Source: an uncultured Ruminiclostridium sp. (lineage in GTDB: Bacteria; Bacillota; Clostridia; Oscillospirales; Ruminococcaceae). Taken from it: 64,000 nucleotides of DNA. Below the pieces are notes generated by a model. The model had not been told where the DNA came from. It did no database searches and saw nothing but the letters and a program-made list of their open reading frames with translations. Location: assembly GCA_944388385.1 (NCBI GenBank), contig CALXIO010000009.1, positions 1-64,000 on the forward strand, given 5' to 3'. The position numbers and the translations under genes were made by a program. Positions 50,546 to 58,897 of the stretch are shown piece after piece (the stretch's first letter is position 1; every line of letters starts with the position of its first letter).

Positions 50546-50656
50546 GGTAGTGTCCTCCTTAAAATTTGGTTTTATTCCTCCGTGGCGCTTGCATACCGAA
50601 GCCATAAGGCACCGACCGGTACTATACGCCCGTGTGGATTTGCTGTGTCGCACAGC
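50546..50656 (-). promoter_or_regulatory. rpsB leader region
   Basis: About 110 untranslated bases between the promoter and rpsB. A stem GCTGTG/CACAGC sits at its 5' end (50642-50656) and a G/C-rich central part can pair further. Autoregulatory leaders of rpsB are known in other bacteria; no specific family is recognised here. Confidence 0.4.
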
Positions 50657-50662
50657 GAATTT

Positions 50663-50691
50663 ATTATACCATATCCGGGTAAAAAAATCAA
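50663..50691 (-). promoter_or_regulatory. Promoter of rpsB-tsf
   Basis: TTGATT (50686-50691), 17-base spacer, TATAAT (50663-50668) with TGG before it, minus strand. Confidence 0.8.
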
Positions 50692-50706
50692 TAAATTGAA
50701 ATTCGT

Positions 50707-50994
50707 CTATTTCAACAAATTTTTAAAAAATCCGCCTCGCTTTTTTGTGCGAATAGGTAAATCACAGCTTACAAGCACCGTATCCTCACCTATTATCTCA
50801 ATTTCGCTCCAGCTGATGTAAAAATCATCCTCTCTGCCAAGCAGTCCGAAAAAGCGATTTTTCCCGAATACTATTATCCGGTTTATCCTTGCAGTACAGC
50901 TGTCAAACTCTATATCATCAACAAAGCCTATTCTGCACCCGGATTTTATACTTATGACTTCCTTACACCGTAAATCGCAAAAATGACATATCAT
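50707..50994 (-). CDS. YlmC/YmxH-family PRC-barrel protein
   Basis: 95 residues of the YlmC/YmxH group (PRC-barrel-like): [26 protein letters not shown] then [29 protein letters not shown]. Found mainly in spore-forming Firmicutes; function unknown. ATG 50994 with GGTGA upstream is preferred over GTG 51003. Last gene of the PHP-to-YlmC run, ending just before the rpsB promoter. Confidence 0.85.
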   Translation of the reverse strand: MICHFCDLRCKEVISIKSGCRIGFVDDIEFDSCTARINRIIVFGKNRFFGLLGREDDFYISWSEIEIIGEDTVLVSCDLPIRTKKRGGFFKNLLK

Positions 50995-51044
50995 ATTATT
51001 CACCGCATTTCTTTTTGGTAAATACTATGTATGTCATTTAAATA

Positions 51045-51509
51045 CTATTCTTGTTCTTTCTTGTCCTTTTCAAGCTTAGCCTGTTCCCTTGCCTTTAAAT
51101 TGGCACGATAGTCAAGATAATTCTGAAGTATCACCGCCGCCGCAACAGCGTCAATTACCTTCTTTCTTTCCTTGCCTCGCTTGTTTACATCATTCATCAT
51201 ATTATGGGCGGTAACCGTGGTGGAACGCTCATCCCACATGACCACCGGTACATCTATATAGTTTGCCAGCATATCCGCAAACATTCTGCATTTTTCGCTT
51301 CTGGGTCCGAAGGTGCCGTTCATATTGATGGGATTTCCCACCACCACCATGCCTACCTCATACTCTACTGCCGCTGCTGCCACCTTTTCAACGCATATCT
51401 GAAAATTCCTTTCGTCAATTACCCCTAAGGGTGAGGCTAAGGTTTCAAGTCTGTCACAGCAGGCAAGTCCTGTGTGGGCATCTCCGTAGTCCACTGCCAT
51501 TATCTTCAT
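51045..51509 (-). CDS. ruvX: RuvX/YqgF RNase H-fold nuclease
   Basis: 154 residues. MKIMAVDYGDAHTGLACCD (catalytic Asp), VVVGNPINMNG, and WDERSTTVTAHNMM are the YqgF motifs. Processes the 5' end of pre-16S rRNA and is a putative Holliday junction resolvase. ATG 51509 follows AGAGGA. The gene overlaps none of its neighbours but its RBS lies in the end of the NUDIX gene. Confidence 0.93.
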   Translation of the reverse strand: MKIMAVDYGDAHTGLACCDRLETLASPLGVIDERNFQICVEKVAAAAVEYEVGMVVVGNPINMNGTFGPRSEKCRMFADMLANYIDVPVVMWDERSTTVTAHNMMNDVNKRGKERKKVIDAVAAAVILQNYLDYRANLKAREQAKLEKDKKEQE

Positions 51510-51520
51510 AAAATCGTCCT

Positions 51521-52027
51521 CTATATCATATTCTTGCATACAAAGTCAAAGCCGAAGGTCCTCATATATTCATACATATGGGGTATCAGCTTTTTTTCGT
51601 TATACATCTGCATAAATTCATCTAAAGTGACAAATCTTGCATCGGATACCTCCTCCGCCTGCAAATGTATGTCGCTTAGCTTTATATTCTTTTCAAACTT
51701 GTAGCAATCAATAAAAAAGGTGCTTCCCTTTGCTGTACCCATAAGGGTAAGCTCGTTATCTCCGGCATCAATGCCTATCTCCTCTTTTATCTCACGCTTA
51801 ACAGCCTCAAGGCTGTTTTCACCGGCCTTAACTGCACCGCCGGTACATTCCCACAAGCCGCCGAAGTTCTTATCCGGGTGTCGCCTGGTCACAAGCAACT
51901 TTCCACCGCTTACAAGCCATGCTTCACTTATTATATGGTAATCCCCTTTTTTAAGCCGGATACCTCTTTTATGCAATCTGCCTGTGGGGTTTCTATCGCT
52001 GTCGTATATATCCCAGTACTCTGCCAC
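51521..52027 (-). CDS. NUDIX hydrolase
   Basis: 168 residues. The Nudix box GX5EX7REUXEEXGU is complete (GAVKAGENSLEAVKREIKEE then IGI, about 76-98). The N terminus EYWDIYDSDRNPTGRLHKRG resembles IDI-like Nudix proteins. Substrate unknown. Start is GTG at 52027 with GAGGTG 5 bases upstream; translation of the next codons AEYWDIYD matches the family start. Confidence 0.88.
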   Translation of the reverse strand: MAEYWDIYDSDRNPTGRLHKRGIRLKKGDYHIISEAWLVSGGKLLVTRRHPDKNFGGLWECTGGAVKAGENSLEAVKREIKEEIGIDAGDNELTLMGTAKGSTFFIDCYKFEKNIKLSDIHLQAEEVSDARFVTLDEFMQMYNEKKLIPHMYEYMRTFGFDFVCKNMI

Positions 52028-52052
52028 AGTATCACCTCATTGTGAAAATTTA

Positions 52053-52310
52053 TCAGCCTGCCTTATATGCCTTTAATGCCTGTGCTAACTGATCGGGACA
52101 GGATGTGCCCTTGGCACCGCAGGTAATTCCCTCAAGTCTTTCTATTACCTCGTCAATATCCATACCCTTAACAAGGCTTGAAATTCCCTTTAAATTACCG
52201 TTACAGCCTCCTATTACCTGAAGGTCGGTAACCTTATTGTCCTCAATTTCGATTATCATCTTTCTTGAACATACGCCTCTTGGTGTGTATTCAAAGGTCA
52301 TTTTAAACAT
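52053..52310 (-). CDS. TIGR03905-type TSCPD-domain protein
   Basis: 85 residues with five Cys and the TSCPD signature GTSCPDQLAQAL near the C terminus, and VIGGCNGNLKGISSLV in the middle. Related to the C-terminal domain of class II ribonucleotide reductase; function of the stand-alone form unknown. 19 bases after the malic enzyme gene. Confidence 0.88.
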   Translation of the reverse strand: MFKMTFEYTPRGVCSRKMIIEIEDNKVTDLQVIGGCNGNLKGISSLVKGMDIDEVIERLEGITCGAKGTSCPDQLAQALKAYKAG

Positions 52311-52329
52311 CCTTTCCTTTATATATGTA

Positions 52330-53484
52330 TTATACCCTTGCCGCCTTGGCTACCGCATCGGCTACTGCCTGTGCTACGGATTTATCAAGGGGGCTTGGAA
52401 TTATATATTCGGGATTTAACTTATCCTCTGTAACAATATCCGCAATAGCATAAGCGGCGGCTATCTTCATTTCCTCGGTAATGTCCTTAGCCCCTACACT
52501 TAATGCGCCCTTGAATATTCCGGGGAATACAAGTACATTGTTTATCTGATTGGGGAAATCGCTTCTGCCTGTACCCACAATATATGCCCCTGCCGCCTTT
52601 GCCTTGTCCGGCATTATCTCAGGGGTAGGGTTAGCCATGGCAAAGATAATGGACTTATCCGCCATGCTCTTTACCATTTCCTCGTTTACAAGGTCAGGCT
52701 TTGATACACCGATAAACACATCCGCACCCTGCATAGCCCTTGCAAGGTCGCCCGTGATATCGTTCTTGTTTGACTTCTGCGCCATTTCGGCATGGGCGGG
52801 ATTTTCGTAGGTGTCGTTACGATTTATTATACCGCAAAGATCCACCATTATAAGGTCCTTTATGCCCATATTAAGAAGGAATGTGCCTATTGCAATTCCT
52901 GCCGCACCTGCGCCGTTTATAACTACCGTTATATCCTCCATTTTCTTTCCTGCACAGCGTACCGCATTGATAAGTGCCGCACCTACCACCACCGCTGTAC
53001 CATGCTGGTCATCATGGAATACGGGAATATCCAGCTTTTCCTTAAGTCTGCGCTCTATCTCAAAGCATCTGGGAGCTGAAATATCCTCGATATTGATTCC
53101 TCCGAAGCTGTCTGCTATAAGCTCGATGGTTCTTACTATCTCGTCCACATCCTTGGACTTTATACAAAGGGGGAATGCGTCCACATCCGCAAATTCCTTG
53201 AATAAACAGCATTTGCCCTCCATTACCGGCATACCTGCAAGTCCCCCTATATCACCAAGACCAAGTACCGCTGTACCATCTGTGATAACCGCCACAAGAT
53301 TTTTTCTTCTGGTGAGCTTATAGGATAACTCCGGGTTGTCCTTTATTTCAAGGCAAGCCTGGGCAACACCGGGGGTATAGCAAAGGGATAAATCCTCTCT
53401 TGTGTTCACCGGGGCTCTTGAAATAACCTCTATCTTGCCCTGCCATTCATAATGCTTTTCAAGTGCCTGCTGTTTGATGTCCAT
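52330..53484 (-). CDS. NAD(P)-dependent malic enzyme
   Basis: 384 residues, the small bacterial form. Decarboxylates malate to pyruvate. Catalytic Tyr in LCYTPGVAQAC, Lys in DAFPLCIKSKDVDE, metal-binding GINIEDISAPRCFEIE and HDDQHGTAVVV, Rossmann loop VINGAGAAGIAIG. Coenzyme preference cannot be read with certainty. 12 bases after the PHP gene. Confidence 0.94.
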   Translation of the reverse strand: MDIKQQALEKHYEWQGKIEVISRAPVNTREDLSLCYTPGVAQACLEIKDNPELSYKLTRRKNLVAVITDGTAVLGLGDIGGLAGMPVMEGKCCLFKEFADVDAFPLCIKSKDVDEIVRTIELIADSFGGINIEDISAPRCFEIERRLKEKLDIPVFHDDQHGTAVVVGAALINAVRCAGKKMEDITVVINGAGAAGIAIGTFLLNMGIKDLIMVDLCGIINRNDTYENPAHAEMAQKSNKNDITGDLARAMQGADVFIGVSKPDLVNEEMVKSMADKSIIFAMANPTPEIMPDKAKAAGAYIVGTGRSDFPNQINNVLVFPGIFKGALSVGAKDITEEMKIAAAYAIADIVTEDKLNPEYIIPSPLDKSVAQAVADAVAKAARV

Positions 53485-53496
53485 TTTTATCGCTCC

Positions 53497-54336
53497 TTAG
53501 TTTATATCAAGTATTCTCTTTAAAGATTCCTCCGGGGTGTAATTTGTTCCTATGGCTATGGGATAGTGATTATAAAAGCCATGGAAGTCAGATCCGCCGG
53601 TGGTGATAAGGTTTTTCTCCTTGGCATAGGAAATAAGCATCTCTCTGTATTCCTCGTCTGCGCTCTGGTGCCATACCTCAACGCCGTCCAGCTTGTTTTT
53701 CTCGGTAAGATCCTTTAAAAGCTCGAAATTATCAAATACCGCCGGGTGGGCAAGTACCGCCTTACCGCCTGCGCTGTGAATAAGCTCCACCACAAAATGT
53801 ACCTCGGGATAGTCCTGCATATCGGTGCTTACCTCCTCCGCACAAAGACCGGTTACGGGATTGAATAATTCCTCATAAACCTGTCCGTAAAGATCGGTGG
53901 TATAGCCGTAGTCCATAAGGGCGTGCATTATATGACACTTAAAGATAACCTTACTGCCTGTGGCATAACGAAGTATGCTTTCAAGGGTGATGGGGTATCT
54001 TTCCAGTACCTTCATGGCCATTTGCTTGCCCCTCTTTTTACGAAGGTCACAGGTACGCATACAAAGACCCTCCAGTCTGTCGGGCTTTTTGGGGTTGTAG
54101 CAGATAATATGCGCCTTTGACTTTCTTTCGCTGTCATAGGTGGAAAACTCTACCGCAGGAATAACCTTCACCTTATAGCGTTCTCCTAAAACAGCGGCTC
54201 TTGAGGATGACGCAAGTGTGTCATGGTCGGTTATGGCAAAATAATCAATGCCGTAACGCTTTGCCTGTGCAATAGTTTCCTCGATACCCAGTGAGCCGTC
54301 AGATAAGGTTGTGTGACAGTGTAAATCAGCCTTCAT
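53497..54336 (-). CDS. PHP-domain phosphoesterase (TrpH-like)
   Basis: 279 residues. Metal-binding PHP motifs: DLHCHTTLSDGS (4-15), FAITDHDTLA, VIPAVEFST, HSAGGKAVLAHPAV, TGGSDFHGF. Relatives of this size act as nucleoside 3',5'-bisphosphate phosphatases or RNA 5'-exonucleases (RNase AM type). First gene of the run to YlmC. Confidence 0.9.
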   Translation of the reverse strand: MKADLHCHTTLSDGSLGIEETIAQAKRYGIDYFAITDHDTLASSSRAAVLGERYKVKVIPAVEFSTYDSERKSKAHIICYNPKKPDRLEGLCMRTCDLRKKRGKQMAMKVLERYPITLESILRYATGSKVIFKCHIMHALMDYGYTTDLYGQVYEELFNPVTGLCAEEVSTDMQDYPEVHFVVELIHSAGGKAVLAHPAVFDNFELLKDLTEKNKLDGVEVWHQSADEEYREMLISYAKEKNLITTGGSDFHGFYNHYPIAIGTNYTPEESLKRILDIN

Positions 54337-54353
54337 AGATTTCCCTTTCTCCG

Positions 54354-54367
54354 ATGTACAAGTACAT
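54354..54367. promoter_or_regulatory. Palindrome upstream of the PHP gene
   Basis: Perfect inverted repeat ATGTAC/GTACAT around two bases, 18 bases before the PHP start codon. Possible operator; unsupported by a second copy. Confidence 0.3.
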
Positions 54368-54415
54368 GGTAAAAAATATATATCCTTATGACTATGTCAC
54401 AAAGAATAACGCCCA

Positions 54416-54446
54416 AAGGCATACATTACTGTATGCCTCTGAGCGT
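54416..54446 (-). terminator. Hairpin after the YesL-like gene
   Basis: GGCATACA/TGTATGCC around TTAC with further outer pairs, then a T-rich but interrupted tract on the minus strand. Probable terminator. Confidence 0.55.
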
Positions 54447-54451
54447 ATAAA

Positions 54452-55270
54452 TCAACGAATAACCTTTCCCTTTGCTTTGGTGACGGAATGAATTTCCTCC
54501 CCCTGGCCGCCTCTGTCAACAAAGACAGCCTCCTCGTTTTCATCATCCTCATACATAAGCTCAGGATTGCGCTCGCCTCTTTCCTCGTAATAGGGATTTA
54601 CTATATACTTCTGTATTACGGGATAGCAGATAAACACAGTAGCAAAGCACATCCATGCAAGGGGGAAGAAAACCACCACAAATATGGAAAAGGGCAGGAA
54701 CAAAGCGATAAGGGTAACTATTGCCAGGTTTATGATAAGGGCAATAAAGTTTCTCTTAACGCCTAAAAATACCAGCAGCAGAGCATTTTTTAAAATTGCT
54801 CTTATATTGAGATTTAACGCTACTATTTCAAGGTAAATATAAAAATGCATCATCAATAAAACTGCGCCGAAGCCTATAACGACACAGAGTAATGCGAAAT
54901 AACCCTCCGGGAGATTTTCTGAAAACAGAAGTCCGTACAGGGATATAGTAATAGATACGATGGCAATAACATCAAATATGCCTATACATACCGACTGCTT
55001 GAAATTTTTCTTGAAGGCGGTGAAAAACTCCTGGAAAATAAAGCAGGGCTTTTCAAGTACAAACTGCCTCATGACATGGGTCATAGCCGCCATAGCCGGT
55101 CCGAAGGTAACCAAGGGTAATGAAAAAAGTATAAAAAGCAGATTAAGCTGGATAAGCTTCCAGAATTTTCTGCCGAATATCTCAAAGAATTTAAAAAAGG
55201 GCTTTTTCTTAGGGCCGTTTTTGGATACGCCCTTACCTGCGCTCTGATAATCAAATAATTTCAAGGCCAA
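54452..55270 (-). CDS. YesL-like DUF624 membrane protein
   Basis: 272 residues. Five or six hydrophobic segments between about 40 and 225, starting with LIQLNLLFILFSLPLVTFGPAMAAM, which is the DUF624 hallmark, followed by a hydrophilic acidic C-terminal tail. YesL-type proteins often accompany sugar transporters; none is near here. The start is TTG at 55270 with AAGGAG 9 bases upstream; the next in-frame start would cut conserved residues only slightly later, so the exact start is uncertain. Confidence 0.82.
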   Translation of the reverse strand: MALKLFDYQSAGKGVSKNGPKKKPFFKFFEIFGRKFWKLIQLNLLFILFSLPLVTFGPAMAAMTHVMRQFVLEKPCFIFQEFFTAFKKNFKQSVCIGIFDVIAIVSITISLYGLLFSENLPEGYFALLCVVIGFGAVLLMMHFYIYLEIVALNLNIRAILKNALLLVFLGVKRNFIALIINLAIVTLIALFLPFSIFVVVFFPLAWMCFATVFICYPVIQKYIVNPYYEERGERNPELMYEDDENEEAVFVDRGGQGEEIHSVTKAKGKVIR

Positions 55271-55515
55271 GTGTCACAACTCCTTATGAAAACGGGTCAC
55301 CCCGTAAATATTATCCGTAAAAACCGAATAGGCAATAGCCAACGAATATTATATAACACAAATATAAACCATATATAAACTATTCTTCTTCGACCAAAAC
55401 GGAAATATTACTATAATATTATACATTATCCCACATCATTTTTCAAGAGGAAAGTTTTAATATTGTATAAAAAGCCGAAAATAGGGGGGTAAATTTCTAC
55501 TGCTCCTAAAATCTA
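55271..55515. other. AT-rich gap between divergent genes
   Basis: The 311 bases between the YesL-like gene and dusB hold the dusB promoter at the right end and a TATAAT-like box for the left gene near 55344-55352. I see no ORF, tRNA or clear repeat in the rest. Confidence 0.5.
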
Positions 55516-55544
55516 TTGATTGAATAAGGGAAAAGTGATATACT
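55516..55544 (+). promoter_or_regulatory. Promoter of the dusB operon
   Basis: TTGATT (55516-55521), 17-base spacer, TATACT (55539-55544) with TGA before it. Confidence 0.7.
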
Positions 55545-55581
55545 ATACTGTGAGTAACAGCGTGTAAAGGATCTTTGATAT

Positions 55582-56562
55582 ATGGACTATATTACAATCG
55601 GAAATGTTAAAATAGAAAAAACCGCCTCCTTAGGTCCTATGGCGTCGGTGGCAGATTTTGCCATGAGAACTATATGTAAAAAATACGGCGCCGCCATGCT
55701 GACAGGTGAAATGGCAAGTGCCAAGGGGCTTTGCTATAACGACCGCAAAACCGCCCAACTGCTTACAGTCACCGAAAATGAACGGCCTATGGCGATACAG
55801 CTTTTCGGAAGTGAGCCTCAGTTTATGGCAGATGCCTGTAAAATTGCAGAAAAATACAATCCGGATTTTATAGATATAAACTGCGGATGTCCTGTTCATA
55901 AGGTGGTTGCCACCGGGGCAGGAAGTGCTCTTATGAAGGATGTAAGGCAGATAGGTCAGATAGTTTCCGCCATGAAAAAGGCAACGGATATTCCAATTAC
56001 CGTGAAAATCCGTAAGGGCTGGGATGAGGAAAATGTTACCTGTGTAGAGGCCGCCCGTGTAGCCCAGGAGTGCGGGGCTTGTGCGGTTACCGTTCATGCA
56101 AGAACAAGAAATCAGATGTATATGGGTAATGCGGACCTTGATATTATAGCTAAGGTAAAGGCCGCTGTCAGTATTCCCGTTATAGGTAACGGGGATGTGA
56201 CCGATTCTCTTTCAGCTAAGAGGATGTATGACTATACCGGGTGCGATCTTGTTATGGTGGGCAGAGGCGCTCTGGGAAATCCCTTTGTATTCAGGGAAAT
56301 AAAGCATTATTTTGAAACCGGGGAAATACTCCCTGCCCCCACCTTTGAAGAAAGGCTTGCCGTAATGCAGGAGCATATAGAGTTACTGTGTGCTTCAAAA
56401 GGAGAATATATCGGCATGAAGGAAGCCAGAAAGCACACCGCCTGGTATTTAAAGGGCAGACCAAATGCGGCTAAGTACCGTAATATGTGCGGCAGTCTTA
56501 ATACCCTTGAGGATTTTTATCAGCTTATAGCGACCATAAAAACAGATATGGAAAGGACTTGA
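55582..56562 (+). CDS. dusB: tRNA-dihydrouridine synthase
   Basis: 326 residues, FMN-dependent TIM barrel. GPMASVADFAMRTICKKYGA at the N terminus, catalytic Cys in DINCGCPVHKVVATGAGSALM, VTVHARTRNQMY, and GNGDVTDSLSAKRMYDYTGCDLVMVGRGALGNP. Reduces uridines in the tRNA D-loop. GGATCTTTGATAT precedes ATG. Head of a plus-strand run. Confidence 0.93.
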   Translation: MDYITIGNVKIEKTASLGPMASVADFAMRTICKKYGAAMLTGEMASAKGLCYNDRKTAQLLTVTENERPMAIQLFGSEPQFMADACKIAEKYNPDFIDINCGCPVHKVVATGAGSALMKDVRQIGQIVSAMKKATDIPITVKIRKGWDEENVTCVEAARVAQECGACAVTVHARTRNQMYMGNADLDIIAKVKAAVSIPVIGNGDVTDSLSAKRMYDYTGCDLVMVGRGALGNPFVFREIKHYFETGEILPAPTFEERLAVMQEHIELLCASKGEYIGMKEARKHTAWYLKGRPNAAKYRNMCGSLNTLEDFYQLIATIKTDMERT

Positions 56563-56566
56563 TATT

Positions 56567-57760
56567 ATGAAGGAAATGGCTCATAAATTAAGCAGCGTTA
56601 CCGCCTTTGACATTAAGGAGGACTATCTTGTAAAGAATTTTATCCTTATGGCATCAAATGATGTATATACCGCTGTTGAGGCATATACTGCGGTAACAAG
56701 GCGACTTTTGGAGCTTGATCTTACTTTGTCGGATTATCTTTGCGACCTGCTTAAATATTCCGAATCCAAGCTGGTGGAGGAATATATAAAGAAGGAAACA
56801 AACGAAAGACTTTACGCCATTGAGTATGATGTAAGCATCATAAGGGATATGGCGAAATTTTCCGCCCATAAGGTAAAGGACTATCTCTTTGAAAAGTTCA
56901 ACGAGAATTTCATATTCTCCCTGCCGGAATATAAAAGCGGCGGCTTTGACTATGACGCAAAATTCTTTATACGTCATGTATGTGAAAATGGCAGTGGCAT
57001 ATATGCCAGATACAAGGCCTTTGTTTATGATGAGGGTAAGCTCTTGCCTATTGAAAATCCGGATCATGTAAGACTGTCTGAGCTTAAAAAGTACGAGGTA
57101 CAGAGAAAGCAGATTGTGGATAATACAAGGGCATTTATAGGGGGACACCCTGCGGATAATGTGCTTTTGTACGGTGACAGAGGTACAGGTAAGTCAACCA
57201 CCGTTAAGGCCTTGCTTGGGGAATATTCCAACCTTCGCATTGTCCAGGTGGATAAAAAGGATGTGGCCTGTCTTCCCTCACTTTACAGACAGCTAAGCAA
57301 CAATCCCCTTAAATTCATTATCTTTATAGACGACCTTTCCTTCGGGGAAAATGACGAGGGCTTCGGCGTGCTCAAAAAGGTGCTGGAGGGCTCTGTTTGC
57401 GGCAGACCGGATAATATTCTTATTTACGCCACCACAAACCGTCGTCACCTTATCAAGGAAACCGAAAGCAGCAGAATGGGTGATAATGTACATAAGGCAG
57501 ACGAAATAGACGAAAGTATGTCACTTTCAGACAGATTCGGCTTATTTGTTACCTTCCTTGCACCGGATAAGCTCACTTACCTTGAAATTGTCCGCAGTAT
57601 GGTTCTTGACAGAGGCATTATTATTGATGTTGAAAAGCTGGACAGATGTGCAGAACGCTTTGCATTAAAGCGTAACGGCCGTTCCCCCAGAATAGCAAGA
57701 CAGTTTGTGGATTCCCTTCAGTCAAAGCTCGCCCTTGGTATTGACCCTGAGGCAAAGTAA
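56567..57760 (+). CDS. DUF815-family AAA+ ATPase
   Basis: 397 residues. A helical N-terminal half (1-190) is followed by a P-loop ATPase: NVLLYGDRGTGKSTTVKALL (Walker A, about 198-217), FIIFIDDLSFGENDEG (Walker B), ATTNRRHLIKET (sensor 1) and RSPRIARQFVDSL (sensor 2). DUF815 ATPases are widespread in Firmicutes and of unknown role. Starts 4 bases after dusB stops. Confidence 0.88.
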   Translation: MKEMAHKLSSVTAFDIKEDYLVKNFILMASNDVYTAVEAYTAVTRRLLELDLTLSDYLCDLLKYSESKLVEEYIKKETNERLYAIEYDVSIIRDMAKFSAHKVKDYLFEKFNENFIFSLPEYKSGGFDYDAKFFIRHVCENGSGIYARYKAFVYDEGKLLPIENPDHVRLSELKKYEVQRKQIVDNTRAFIGGHPADNVLLYGDRGTGKSTTVKALLGEYSNLRIVQVDKKDVACLPSLYRQLSNNPLKFIIFIDDLSFGENDEGFGVLKKVLEGSVCGRPDNILIYATTNRRHLIKETESSRMGDNVHKADEIDESMSLSDRFGLFVTFLAPDKLTYLEIVRSMVLDRGIIIDVEKLDRCAERFALKRNGRSPRIARQFVDSLQSKLALGIDPEAK

Positions 57761-57769
57761 GGTACGGCT

Positions 57770-58789
57770 ATGAAAAATATGATAAAAAGAACCCTTGCCG
57801 CTTTACTGTGCGGATGCTGTCTAATATCATTTTCCGGCTGTGATAAGATAATGCTTATCCCGGGACAGTTACCCTCAGACAGCACGGCAGAAAGCAGCAA
57901 AACAGAAAACAGCTCCTCAATAGTTAAAAGCTATCCTGTTACCGTAAACGGAGTTGAAATAACTGAAAAGCCGGAAAAGGCGGTTTCCCTTACCCCCTCC
58001 CTTACGGAAATAATCTGTGAGCTGGGGTATAAGTCCACCCTTGTGGGGGTGTGTGACTACTGCGATTATCCTGAGGATACAAAGAATATTGCCCCGGTGG
58101 GTAAAAATACCTCCCCGGATATTGATAAGATAGTAAGCCTGAAGCCTGATATAGTTCTTACCTCCACTGCCCTTGTGGAAAAGGACAGGCTTACCCTTGA
58201 ATCAAATAACATTACGGTGCTTACAATAGAAGCCCCCTCGGATAAGGAAGGCTTTTTGCGTATCTATAATGCGGTAGCCCTTGCCTTTGAGGGACTTACC
58301 ACCGCTGATGTGACAGCGGACAAGACCCTTAATGTAATAGAGGCTGAAATGGATAAGGCAAAATCCACCGGAGATCACAGCTTTATTTACATTACCGCCG
58401 CTGTATCCGTGGCAGGGGGAGATACCTTTGAAAGCTCTGTGTTATCCCTTTACGGGGAAAACTGCGCCGAAAATGAAAAGGGATATAATTTCCCCACAGA
58501 AGCCCTTATAGATAAAAACCCGGATTTTGTGCTTGTGAATGATGAATTTACAATAGAGCAGATAAAATCCCATGAGATATACGGCAAGCTGGAGGCTGTT
58601 ATAAATGACCGCATTATAACAGTTGATGCGGCCTATTTTGAAAGACCCTCCGGCAGAATAACGCAGCTTTTAAGCCTTGTTACGGAAAAAATAAATACCC
58701 TGTTTTCATCCGATACAACGACCGATACCACCGCTGAAGTAACCACGACCCCTGCGGAAACTGAGCAAACCATAGAAAGTGAAGGATAA
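57770..58789 (+). CDS. Orphan ABC-type substrate-binding lipoprotein
   Basis: 339 residues. Lipoprotein signal ending SFSGC (Cys24), then a BtuF/FhuD-type class III binding fold: AVSLTPSLTEIICELGYKSTLVGVCDYCDYP, GKNTSPDIDKIVSLKPDIVLTS, and the C-terminal lobe from about 190; final Thr-rich tail. Relatives bind cobalamin, haem or siderophores. No permease or ATPase gene is nearby, so its transporter is elsewhere or it is a sensor. 9 bases after the DUF815 gene. Confidence 0.85.
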   Translation: MKNMIKRTLAALLCGCCLISFSGCDKIMLIPGQLPSDSTAESSKTENSSSIVKSYPVTVNGVEITEKPEKAVSLTPSLTEIICELGYKSTLVGVCDYCDYPEDTKNIAPVGKNTSPDIDKIVSLKPDIVLTSTALVEKDRLTLESNNITVLTIEAPSDKEGFLRIYNAVALAFEGLTTADVTADKTLNVIEAEMDKAKSTGDHSFIYITAAVSVAGGDTFESSVLSLYGENCAENEKGYNFPTEALIDKNPDFVLVNDEFTIEQIKSHEIYGKLEAVINDRIITVDAAYFERPSGRITQLLSLVTEKINTLFSSDTTTDTTAEVTTTPAETEQTIESEG

Positions 58790-58803
58790 ATTTCAATTTT
58801 TTA

Positions 58804-58831
58804 TTGACTTTTCGTCAAAAAAAGGTATAAT
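58804..58831 (+). promoter_or_regulatory. Promoter of alaS
   Basis: TTGACT (58804-58809), 16-base spacer, TATAAT (58826-58831). The leader of about 60 bases is too short for a T-box. Confidence 0.65.
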
Positions 58832-58897
58832 TAAATGTGTATGTGCGATAGGTTAATACCGTACAAAAAATTTATATAAACGGAAGGACATTTGATT

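Noticed and set aside
50546..50653. N-terminal extension of uS2
   Set aside because: The extra 36 codons lie in the leader after the promoter, without RBS; the conserved uS2 start is at 50545.
58832..58897. T-box riboswitch before alaS
   Set aside because: The leader is only about 60 bases, with no specifier stem, antiterminator or terminator.
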